From: Clostridiaceae bacterium
GTDB lineage: Bacteria; Bacillota; Clostridia; UMGS1883; JAAYMJ01
Length of the DNA: 6,539 bases
Direction: 5' to 3'
NCBI GenBank assembly: GCA_012521455.1
Contig: JAAYMJ010000386.1
Span: 1-6,539, forward strand
The stretch's first letter is position 1, and every line of letters starts with the position of its first letter. The position numbers and the translations under genes were made by a program. Below, one piece after another: positions 1 through 5,183 of the stretch. The notes under the pieces were generated by a model that ran no database searches, had not been told where the DNA came from, and saw only the letters and a program-made list of their open reading frames with translations.

Positions 1-16
1 ATAATATACACAATTT

Positions 17-25
17 GGTAATACT
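17..25 (+). promoter_or_regulatory. possible sigma-F -10 element upstream of spoIIQ-like gene
   Basis: The sequence GGTAATACT fits the first nine positions of the sigma-F -10 pattern GGnnAnAnTR; the tenth base is C, not a purine. It lies about 38 bases before the start codon, giving a plausible leader of roughly 30 nt. spoIIQ is a forespore sigma-F gene in studied spore formers, which is why this was looked for. The matching -35 (GYATA-like) would fall at or outside the left edge of the window, so the call rests on half a promoter. Confidence 0.3.
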
Positions 26-63
26 CATACTAGAAATCTAACTAACAAAGGTGGTTATAATGC

Positions 64-783
64 ATGGATAATAAGAAACGCAATCTCAAAGCTGGAGGGC
101 TTTACATAGCCCTGATAGTGATTATGTTTATGATAGGGGTATGGGGATATTTCGCGTCGCTAAACAGAGTGGAAGACCTTGAAGAAGATGTGTCCATCAA
201 CCAGATTATCCCTGAAGAAGAAGCAAATATAAGCAGGGCACCGTCCCCAAGCCCGTCACCCGTTGTAAGCCCTGCACCATCCGCAAAACCAACCCAAGCG
301 CCCAGTGCTACACCAAAAGCTACGCAGACACCAAAGCAAACCTCAAAGCCTACCACAACCCCAACCCAAAGCCCTAAAAAAGTTAAGATGATTATGCCGG
401 TAAACGGCAAAATCATCAAAGAGTTTTCCCATGACGCCTTGGTTTATTCCAAAACCATGAATGACTACCGCACCCATTCCGGAATTGATATTGCAGCTCC
501 TAAAAATGAAAGGGTAGTAGCAGCCTTGGATGGTAAAATTGAAAAAATCTACACCGACGATATGTATGGCATTACAATTGAAATCAGCCATGACAACGGG
601 CTAAAGACGGTTTATAAGAACCTTTCAACCGCTGAAATGGTTAAAGAAGGGCAAAAAGTAACTCAAGGCACTCCCATTAGCGGCGTCGGGGATACGGCGC
701 TGGCTGAAATCGCAGAGGAAAGCCATTTGCACTTTGAAGTGTATAAAGACGGAAAAGTTGTAAATCCTAAAGATTACCTATAA
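64..783 (+). CDS. spoIIQ: SpoIIQ-like M23 (LytM-domain) stage II sporulation protein
   Basis: This 239-residue membrane-anchored LytM-domain protein is probably the forespore partner of SpoIIIAH in the engulfment channel. Visible parts are a basic N-terminus, one membrane helix (about 12-32), an acidic stretch (37-54), a Pro/Ser/Thr/Lys-rich linker without clear fold (about 58-106) and a C-terminal M23 domain (about 108-239). The zinc ligands are all present: H138 and D142 in HSGID and H223 in HLHFE. H221 is also kept. The second catalytic histidine of M23 enzymes, in the Y-x-H-L motif, is replaced by N186 (YKNL), so cleavage activity is doubtful although zinc binding looks possible. The start is set by the ribosome binding site AAAGGTGG at 47-54, 9 nt before ATG. 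A terminator follows closely. In clostridia this gene commonly sits after spoIID, which would lie left of the window. Another one-helix M23 protein cannot be fully excluded. Confidence 0.82.
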   Translation: MDNKKRNLKAGGLYIALIVIMFMIGVWGYFASLNRVEDLEEDVSINQIIPEEEANISRAPSPSPSPVVSPAPSAKPTQAPSATPKATQTPKQTSKPTTTPTQSPKKVKMIMPVNGKIIKEFSHDALVYSKTMNDYRTHSGIDIAAPKNERVVAALDGKIEKIYTDDMYGITIEISHDNGLKTVYKNLSTAEMVKEGQKVTQGTPISGVGDTALAEIAEESHLHFEVYKDGKVVNPKDYL

Positions 784-810
784 CTTCTTCCTTATAAAAT
801 ATAAATTCTT

Positions 811-846
811 AAAAAAGCAGGCCGCGTTGCGCGGCTTGCTTTTTTA
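811..846 (+). terminator. rho-independent terminator after spoIIQ-like gene
   Basis: A 16-bp stem (811-826 with 830-845) has a GC-rich core, one G-T wobble (820/836) and a 3-nt loop. It is flanked by six A on the left and six T on the right, so it could work in both directions. It begins 28 bases after the spoIIQ stop and separates that gene from the peptidase gene downstream. Confidence 0.88.
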
Positions 847-1016
847 TTTCAATTACCTTGCGGTAATATTGTTTTTGGTTTTTGGTAAATTGGCGGGAAG
901 CTTTAAAAATCCAAAGCTATAAAAGGTTAAGGGATATTTTGTTCTTGCTAGGCTTTGCGATTTATTATTCTTTTTTGGGGTTATATTTCATATACATAGT
1001 ATATATTCCATTTTGC

Positions 1017-1022
1017 GAGGTG
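1017..1022 (+). promoter_or_regulatory. ribosome binding site fixing the M14 peptidase start
   Basis: GAGGTG is followed by 5 nt and then ATG at 1028. An in-frame TTG at 1013 lies upstream of, and partly next to, this site and so cannot use it. The start at 1028 is preferred. Confidence 0.8.
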
Positions 1023-1027
1023 GGAAT

Positions 1028-1885
1028 ATGTATACGTCAGATATGGTTTTTAGGGATATAAAAAAGCTTGAAAAAAAAGGGGCAAGGGTTAAAATCATCG
1101 GAAAAAGCGTCATGGGCAAAAACATATATTCAATAGTAACCGGGACCGGCAATCCCGTGCTTTTTGTGGGGACCCACCATGGGCTTGAGTGGATAACGGC
1201 GCTTTTTTTAATAAAGGCCGCAAAATACTTCTTAAAGCACCCGCCGGGCGCTGAGTTTCATATTATCCCCATGCTCAACCCCGACGGGGCGGACATTGCC
1301 CAAAACAAGGTTTCCAAAAGCTCAAAATATTATGAAAGCCTTGTTAAAATGAACAACGGCAACCCCGATTTTTCAAAGACATGGCAGGCAAACGCAAGGG
1401 GCGTTGACCTAAACCACAATTACGACGCCTATTTTTACATATCCAAAATGGTTGCAAAAGATTTGGGCTACACATCCCCCGGCCCAACCCGCTATGGGGG
1501 GGAAAGCCCTGAAAGCGAGCCTGAAAGCAGGGCCCTTGTGGAATACACAAAAAGCCATGACTTTAAGCTGGTTGTGGCGTACCACAGCCAGGGGGAAGTG
1601 ATTTACTGGGATTTTTTGGGGAAATGCCCGCCCAAAGGCCTTGAATGGGCAAAGGAGTTATCACAAGCGTGCGGGTACGCATTGGATGTTCCCGAAGGGG
1701 TGGCAAGTTTTTCGGGGTTTAAGGACTATTGCATACACAAGCTAAACATCCCCGCCTACACCGTGGAAGTGGGGCTTGGGGAAAACCCGCTTCCCTGGTG
1801 GAAGGTTTTCGGGATTTACAAAAAGAATATCCCCTTTATGGAAAAGTGCGCCCAGCTTGTTTTTGCAATTGACAACAAAAATTAA
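1028..1885 (+). CDS. M14 zinc peptidase, gamma-D-glutamyl-diaminopimelate endopeptidase type
   Basis: This 285-residue M14 metallopeptidase probably cuts the gamma-D-Glu to meso-diaminopimelate bond of peptidoglycan stem peptides or related muropeptides. The full active site is visible: zinc ligands H51 and E54 (HGLE), H186 (AYHSQGE) and the catalytic glutamate E247 (TVEVG). The NPDG (84-87) and ARGVDLN (123-129) motifs are also family signatures. The residue that in true carboxypeptidases is Arg145, binding the terminal carboxylate, is H130 here (N129-H130), as expected for the endopeptidase branch rather than a classical carboxypeptidase. There is no signal peptide, no membrane helix and no LysM domain, so it is probably cytoplasmic (mother cell or forespore, or muropeptide recycling). 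ATG at 1028 is chosen because the Shine-Dalgarno site lies just before it. The gene has its own terminator. The substrate is inferred from the family and could be another amide-linked peptide. Confidence 0.85.
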   Translation: MYTSDMVFRDIKKLEKKGARVKIIGKSVMGKNIYSIVTGTGNPVLFVGTHHGLEWITALFLIKAAKYFLKHPPGAEFHIIPMLNPDGADIAQNKVSKSSKYYESLVKMNNGNPDFSKTWQANARGVDLNHNYDAYFYISKMVAKDLGYTSPGPTRYGGESPESEPESRALVEYTKSHDFKLVVAYHSQGEVIYWDFLGKCPPKGLEWAKELSQACGYALDVPEGVASFSGFKDYCIHKLNIPAYTVEVGLGENPLPWWKVFGIYKKNIPFMEKCAQLVFAIDNKN

Positions 1886-1900
1886 ATGTTATAAAATTTA

Positions 1901-1946
1901 TTAGTACATAATTCCGCTTTTGCGGGTTATGTACTAATTTTTTATT
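1901..1946 (+). terminator. rho-independent terminator after M14 peptidase
   Basis: The arms 1901-1917 and 1922-1937 pair almost completely (one bulged T at 1912, one G-T wobble) around a TTTT loop, and a T-rich tract follows. It starts 16 bases after the peptidase stop and ends just before the ribosome binding region of the next gene. The amidohydrolase is therefore probably not simply co-transcribed, unless the terminator leaks or is regulated. I found no clear promoter between the hairpin and the next start. Confidence 0.88.
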
Positions 1947-1961
1947 TAGAGAGTGGTTGCT

Positions 1962-3140
1962 ATGTTAATTAAAAACGCTTACATATTAACAATGGATAAG
2001 GAAAATATTGAAAACGGCTTTATTTTAACCGAGGGGGGAAAAATCAAAAAGGTGGGCAGAATGAAAGACTGCCCTGAATGTGAGGAAGCTTTTGACGCGG
2101 GCGGCCTTTATGTATGCCCGGGGTTTGTGGACTCCCATTCCCATATCGGGATGTGGGAGGACTCATTAAACGCCGAAGGTGACGACGGGAACGAGGACAC
2201 CGACCCTGTAACCCCCCATTTGCGGGCGATTGACGCTGTAAACCCCATGGACTATGCCTTCCGCGAGGCTTTGTCAAACGGGGTTACAACGGTTGTGACG
2301 GGCCCCGGTAGCGCAAACCCCGTAAGTGGGCAGTTTATCGCCATGAAAACCTACGGGATAAGGATTGACGACATGAAAATTAAAGAGCCTGCCGCCATGA
2401 AGATGGCCCTTGGGGAAAACCCGAAAGGGGTGTATCACGCCAAAAACCAATCCCCTTCCACCCGCATGGGCACCGCGGCGTTAATCAGGGAAGCGCTGAA
2501 CAAGGCAAAAAAATATGCCCAGCAGCTTAAAAAATACGAGATAAACCCAGAGGAAGAAGACGAGCCTGATTATGATATTAAAATGGAGGCCTTAAAAGAG
2601 GTTGTGGAAGGCGGTCTTCTTGTGAAATTCCATGCCCACAGGGCCGACGATATTTTTACCGCTTTGAGGATAAAAAATGAGTTTGGGCTAAACGCCACAA
2701 TTGAGCACTGCACCGACGGGTATTTGATTGCGAAATACCTAAAGGAAGAAAATGTGGGCGTGTGCGTGGGGCCCCTTTTGACCGACAGAAGCAAGCCGGA
2801 ACTGGCCAACCTTTCGTTTAAAAATGTTAAGGCGCTTTTAGATGAAGGTATCAGGGTTTCAATTATAACGGACCACCCGGTTATCCCCCAAAAGCACCTT
2901 GCTTTGTGCGCGGCACTGGCCGCAAAAGAGGCGGGGATTTCAAAGGATTTAGCCCTTTTGACCATCACAAGGTATGCTGCGGAAAACGCGCAAATTGGAC
3001 ACAGGGTCGGCTCAATTAAAGAGGGTTTGGACGCGGACATTTTATTCTTTGACCGCCATCCTTTGGATTTTGAAGCGCGCCTTTTAAAAGTCATGGCGGG
3101 CGGGAAATTCATTGATTTTAAAGAAGGTATAACAAAATAA
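1962..3140 (+). CDS. amidohydrolase, imidazolonepropionase-like (COG1228 type), substrate unknown
   Basis: This 392-residue member of the metal-dependent amidohydrolase superfamily is probably a soluble cytoplasmic enzyme hydrolysing a C-N bond in a cyclic or amide substrate. The N-terminal beta sandwich (about 1-52) opens with the usual LIKNAYILT-type strand. The barrel begins at PGFVDSHSH with metal ligands H59 and H61. Other likely ligands are H224 or H226 (FHAH), H249 (EHC) and D304 (TDHP). A C-terminal sandwich strand reads GLDADILFF. Distinctive stretches are NEDTDPVTP (77-85), GPGSANP (114-120), GENPKGVY (151-158) and STRMG (166-170). They match my memory of a widespread uncharacterised clostridial and thermophile family. 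The length is normal and no residue that I recognise as essential is missing. ATG at 1962 is preferred over the in-frame GTG at 1953 because AGTGG at 1952-1956 is a weak but correctly placed ribosome binding site and the family begins at MLIKN. The substrate cannot be stated. Confidence 0.85.
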   Translation: MLIKNAYILTMDKENIENGFILTEGGKIKKVGRMKDCPECEEAFDAGGLYVCPGFVDSHSHIGMWEDSLNAEGDDGNEDTDPVTPHLRAIDAVNPMDYAFREALSNGVTTVVTGPGSANPVSGQFIAMKTYGIRIDDMKIKEPAAMKMALGENPKGVYHAKNQSPSTRMGTAALIREALNKAKKYAQQLKKYEINPEEEDEPDYDIKMEALKEVVEGGLLVKFHAHRADDIFTALRIKNEFGLNATIEHCTDGYLIAKYLKEENVGVCVGPLLTDRSKPELANLSFKNVKALLDEGIRVSIITDHPVIPQKHLALCAALAAKEAGISKDLALLTITRYAAENAQIGHRVGSIKEGLDADILFFDRHPLDFEARLLKVMAGGKFIDFKEGITK

Positions 3141-3176
3141 AAAAGCATTTGCCGCGAAAGTTTCATAAAAAAGTGA

Positions 3177-3213
3177 CGGGGCCAAACTCCAATGAGTTTG
3201 GCCCCGGCTTTTT
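3177..3213 (+). terminator. rho-independent terminator after amidohydrolase
   Basis: A perfect 13-bp GC-rich stem (3177-3189 with 3194-3206) around a 4-nt loop is followed by a run of five T at 3209-3213. It ends the amidohydrolase transcript 36 bases after the stop. On the minus strand a six-T run also follows the stem after a few bases, so it may serve as a back-up terminator for the convergent 6S RNA transcript. Confidence 0.88.
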
Positions 3214-3254
3214 GAGATTAAAATAAAACAAAGATTAAAAATCCGAAATTAACA

Positions 3255-3282
3255 CTTCTATTTACTTTGCAGTAAATAGAAG
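3255..3282 (-). terminator. AT-rich hairpin at 3' end of 6S RNA, probable terminator or processing hairpin
   Basis: A perfect 12-bp stem (3255-3266 with 3271-3282) and a 4-nt loop directly abut the closing stem of the 6S RNA. Reading on the minus strand, the bases after it (TGTTAATTT) are T-rich but not a clean T run, so termination here may be partial. The stem is AT-rich, unlike the other terminators in the window. Position and orientation make an end signal for the 6S transcript the simplest reading. Confidence 0.6.
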
Positions 3283-3467
3283 GCCCCGCCATGCCGTCTC
3301 CAGGTATATTTTAAACCTGCCCTCACGCAGGTGGGTGGCCTCCTTGCTGCTCCTGGGTTTCAGACATAAATGCCTGCATACACGCCACAGCAAGAGTCAG
3401 CCTCCCTTAGTAATTGGTGTTGGGTTTAAATAATACCTTATCTAAACGAACACCGCAGGGAATTTTC
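3280..3467 (-). ncRNA. ssrS: 6S RNA, regulator of the housekeeping RNA polymerase holoenzyme
   Basis: 6S RNA imitates an open promoter and sequesters sigma-70/sigma-A RNA polymerase, mainly in stationary phase. On the minus strand the 5' end reads TTCCCTGCGGTGTTCG, which lines up with the Escherichia coli start TTTCTCTGAGATGTTCG. The 3' side CGGCATGGCGGGG lines up with CGGCATCTCGGAG. These form a closing stem (3460-3451 with 3284-3293, one G/G mismatch) including a conserved U-G pair. Next comes a 15-bp AT-rich helix (3436-3422 with 3320-3306, two mismatches). The 3' side of the central bubble has a small hairpin CCTGC...GCAGG (about 3336-3321), like the one in E. coli. The apical arm is anchored by CTTGCTG/CAGCAAG. 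A strong promoter precedes it and the length (about 188 nt) is typical. End points are estimates to a few bases. No protein gene overlaps it. Confidence 0.9.
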
Positions 3468-3474
3468 TATTAAT

Positions 3475-3503
3475 ATTATATCAACATACGCTGAAAATAT
3501 CAA
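3475..3503 (-). promoter_or_regulatory. sigma-A promoter of the 6S RNA gene
   Basis: On the minus strand, -35 TTGATA (3503-3498), a 17-bp spacer and -10 TATAAT (3480-3475) give a near-consensus promoter. The start is expected about 3467, which fits the folded 5' end of the RNA. Both elements lie in or next to two copies of a 10-bp direct repeat (see findings). Confidence 0.88.
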
Positions 3504-3544
3504 CATTTTTTTAGAGAAATATCTTGATATTAAACCTTTTTTTA

Positions 3545-3814
3545 TTAGTCTAAAAATTCAAACTCGTCCTTGTTGTTTTCTTTAAAGATTTCATACACTG
3601 CGTCAAATTCTTCGGCTTCTTCAACCGCTTCCAGCATATCCTCGCCGTCTTCGTCGGATACAAGTTTCATTATATAAACTTCGCTTTCTTCGCTTTCATC
3701 TTCCCCTGCCGGGATTAGAACAAAATAAAGCGAATCGTTGTATTCCACAGTGTCCAGAAACTCAAAATCCTCCTCGATTTCATCCAATACATCTCTGTTT
3801 TCTTCATTATTCAT
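3545..3814 (-). CDS. yrzB: DUF1292 family protein (YrzB-like)
   Basis: This small, very acidic protein of 89 residues has no signal peptide or membrane helix and is probably cytoplasmic. It shows the DUF1292 pattern: LDTVEYNDSLYFVLIP (20-35), an acidic loop, VYIMKLV (46-52), then a Glu/Asp-rich helix ending EEFDAVYEIF (68-77). The molecular function of the family is not known to me. In Bacillus the homologue yrzB follows the ruvX homologue yrrK, and the same order here supports the call. The ATG at 3814 is chosen because AAAGGA at 3829-3824 sits 9 nt upstream; a TTG at 3832 and an ATG at 3823 in the same frame lie before or directly on that site. An odd feature is a near repeat of EDFEFLD (15-21) at the very C-terminus as DEFEFLD (83-89). 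It has its own predicted promoter and probably forms a short transcript. No convincing terminator follows. Confidence 0.85.
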   Translation of the reverse strand: MNNEENRDVLDEIEEDFEFLDTVEYNDSLYFVLIPAGEDESEESEVYIMKLVSDEDGEDMLEAVEEAEEFDAVYEIFKENNKDEFEFLD

Positions 3815-3823
3815 AATTTTCAT

Positions 3824-3829
3824 TCCTTT
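3824..3829 (-). promoter_or_regulatory. ribosome binding site fixing the DUF1292 start
   Basis: AAAGGA on the minus strand is 9 nt before ATG at 3814. It overlaps or abuts the alternative in-frame starts at 3832 and 3823, so these are unlikely to be used. Confidence 0.75.
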
Positions 3830-3898
3830 CAAAAAGATTTGCTATTAAATAATTTACCCAAAAATTTTGGATTTACAAATTCTTTCACTTGCCATTAT

Positions 3899-3927
3899 AT
3901 AATATTATACGTATATTTTTGTGTCAA
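3899..3927 (-). promoter_or_regulatory. predicted sigma-A promoter for DUF1292 gene
   Basis: A perfect -35 TTGACA (3927-3922), a 17-bp spacer and -10 TATTAT (3904-3899) lie on the minus strand. The -35 overlaps the ruvX stop codon (3926-3924). Transcription would begin near 3892, leaving a leader of about 78 nt before the start codon. The leader contains a short CCAAAA/TTTTGG palindrome but no riboswitch that I recognise. Confidence 0.7.
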
Positions 3928-4340
3928 TACATTTTTTTGCTATCCAAATAACTTTGCAAAATTATGCTGGAGGCAATTTTATCAACAAGGCCTTTTCTTT
4001 TTTTTCCGGACACCAGCCCTTCTTCCAACGCCCTGTGGGCGGAGGCGCTTGAAAGCCTTTCATCCCAAAGGATTGTTTTTATCCCGGTTTTTTCTTCCAA
4101 AATTTTTGCGACTTCCATGCTCTTTTCCGCCCGCTCGCCCAATGTCCCGTTCATATTCTTCGGAAGCCCCACCACGATTTCGGAAACATTTTGCTCTTTT
4201 GCGATTTCTATAATTTTTTCAATTTGCTTTGAAAAATCCTTTTCAGATATGGTGGTAAGGGGCTGGGCGGTAATCCCCAAGGGGTCGCTTACGGATATGC
4301 CGCAGCGGGCCTCCCCGTAATCTATTCCTAAAACCTTCAT
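3924..4340 (-). CDS. ruvX: RuvX/YqgF-family Holliday junction resolvase or pre-16S rRNA nuclease
   Basis: This 138-residue RNase H-fold protein has the normal length for YqgF/RuvX. Work on the family supports both pre-16S rRNA 5'-end processing and Holliday-junction or branched-DNA cleavage. Signature motifs are complete: GIDYGEARCG (5-14) with catalytic D7, VVGLPKNMNG (56-65), WDERLSS (92-98) with E94, and KKRKGLVDKIAS (113-124) with D120 as the third acidic residue. It is a soluble cytoplasmic enzyme. AAAAGGAG at 4355-4348, 7 nt before ATG, sets the start. The start codon overlaps the stop of the upstream DUF4330-like gene by four bases (ATGA), pointing to translational coupling. It is the last gene of the four-gene operon. 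In Bacillus the gene is flanked by yrzL and yrzB; here the downstream partner is kept but the upstream partner is replaced by membrane-protein genes. Confidence 0.95.
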   Translation of the reverse strand: MKVLGIDYGEARCGISVSDPLGITAQPLTTISEKDFSKQIEKIIEIAKEQNVSEIVVGLPKNMNGTLGERAEKSMEVAKILEEKTGIKTILWDERLSSASAHRALEEGLVSGKKRKGLVDKIASSIILQSYLDSKKMY

Positions 4341-4777
4341 CTATACACTCCTTTTAGCCTGAAATTATCCGAGTAAAAGGCAATTTCGGACCCCTTTTGA
4401 TAGGTATCCCCCCCGATGGTTAATCCTAAACCGCTAAAACTGCCTTTACCCCTGATTTTAAGTACCACGCTTTTTTGGTCCGGTATTTGGGCAAGCACCC
4501 TTTCGCCGTTATCTTTTATAATATAACCGTACGCGTCGGAAATTTCAATAGCTATAATCTTTCCAATCTTCTGCCGCCTGTCTTGTGAATATATGTTATC
4601 ATAACCAATGGAGTTTGCGATTTCAGGATGGATTTTATCTATATAGATATTAAACTCCACGTCCTTTGTAAAACGCATGTTTTTAAAGGCGGCAGAAAGC
4701 GCCAAAAAAATTACTATGATTATTACGCAAATGTCCAACAGGCTTAAAACCCCAAAAAATTTTCCTTCCTTTTTCAT
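4337..4777 (-). CDS. DUF4330-like single-pass membrane protein (second of a tandem pair)
   Basis: This 146-residue protein has a short basic N-terminus, one membrane helix (about 8-31, following LSLLD) and an extracytoplasmic domain that looks beta-rich (about 38-146). It resembles DUF4330, a family of unknown function; this is from memory of the N-terminal pattern and domain size. The core motif IGKIIAIEISDAY (71-83) matches GKIGKIEVSESY in the neighbour upstream (61-73 there), and both end in a similar short strand, so the two genes look like diverged copies. AAGGTGA at 4788-4782 serves as ribosome binding site and overlaps the stop codon of the upstream gene; the gap is 4 nt. The stop overlaps ruvX by four bases. 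It may act in the cell envelope with the ligase-like protein, which is inference from operon order only. Confidence 0.72.
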   Translation of the reverse strand: MKKEGKFFGVLSLLDICVIIIVIFLALSAAFKNMRFTKDVEFNIYIDKIHPEIANSIGYDNIYSQDRRQKIGKIIAIEISDAYGYIIKDNGERVLAQIPDQKSVVLKIRGKGSFSGLGLTIGGDTYQKGSEIAFYSDNFRLKGVYR

Positions 4778-4781
4778 AGCG

Positions 4782-5183
4782 TCACCTTATTTTTCTTGAT
4801 GATATGCAAAGCCCTTCTGCCATATAGCCGTTGATTGTGATTTTCACCCTGTCCCCTGCCAAAACATCCTGCTTTTTTGTTTTTTGGCAAATTATGCGGT
4901 ACTTCTTATACCCCTCATTTGGTATTTTGACAAACCCGCCTTTTTGTAAATCCTGCGATATGGTGTAGCTTTCCGAAACTTCAATTTTCCCGATTTTCCC
5001 TAACTTTTCAAAATCCAAATATATAACGTCCCCCGCGCTGATTTTAGCGTCGGTAGGAAAATCCGCCTCAAAGACATATTCCATATCCATTTTGTTGGTA
5101 TAAGCTAAAAACCCAATAAGCACCACAAGGGATAAAAGCACAAAGGCAATTATGAATTTATCAAAGCTGTTTAACTTTTTCAT
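4782..5183 (-). CDS. DUF4330-like single-pass membrane protein (first of a tandem pair)
   Basis: This 133-residue protein has an N-terminal membrane helix (about 8-28) after a Lys-rich start and a small extracytoplasmic domain of predicted beta strands. Landmarks are ISAGDVIYLD (48-57), LGKIGKIEVSESY (61-73) and LAGDRVKITINGYMAEG (108-124). It is about as long as, and shares its core motif with, the next gene in the operon. Three in-frame ATG codons are available (5201, 5189, 5183). AAGAGGA at 5198-5192 is 8 nt before the ATG at 5183, so that one is preferred, giving the start MKKLN. Even so the gene overlaps the end of the ligase-like gene by 23 nt, indicating co-transcription and probably coupled translation. 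Function unknown; assignment to DUF4330 is tentative. Confidence 0.72.
   Translation of the reverse strand: MKKLNSFDKFIIAFVLLSLVVLIGFLAYTNKMDMEYVFEADFPTDAKISAGDVIYLDFEKLGKIGKIEVSESYTISQDLQKGGFVKIPNEGYKKYRIICQKTKKQDVLAGDRVKITINGYMAEGLCISSRKIR

Noticed and set aside
102..591. Two minus-strand open frames opposite spoIIQ
   Set aside because: They mirror the repetitive Pro/Ser/Thr linker and the M23 domain; their composition and lack of a start signal indicate shadows.
995..1003. CATAGTATA as a sigma-E or sigma-K -10 box for the M14 peptidase
   Set aside because: It fits CATAnnnTA, but no acceptable -35 is found at the right distance and the region is AT-rich; mentioned only as a hint.
847..1012. 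Leader or riboswitch between the first terminator and the M14 gene
   Set aside because: Only short weak hairpins are visible (for example TTACC-TTGC-GGTAA); no known riboswitch core was recognised.
1344..1550. 68-codon minus-strand frame inside the M14 gene, and similar frames at 2044-2277 and 5381-5629
   Set aside because: Each is contained in a well-supported gene on the other strand and has no recognisable protein family.
2570..3166. 198-codon open frame on the minus strand
   Set aside because: It lies wholly antisense to the amidohydrolase, which has complete family motifs; no ribosome binding site or family was recognised for the antisense frame.
3280..3467. SRP (4.5S/scRNA) RNA, suggested by GGAGCAGCAAGG on the minus strand
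   Set aside because: The conserved SRP apical motif (GGTCCGGAAGGAAGCAGC) is absent, and the 5' and 3' ends match 6S RNA instead.
3857..3869. CCAAAA-T-TTTTGG palindrome in the DUF1292 leader
   Set aside because: Its loop is too short for a stable RNA hairpin and it is common by chance in AT-rich DNA.
3839..4320. Two + strand open frames of 118 and 124 codons
   Set aside because: Both are antisense to ruvX, whose motifs are complete, and one runs into the promoter region; low-complexity Phe/Pro/Ser composition is typical of shadow frames.
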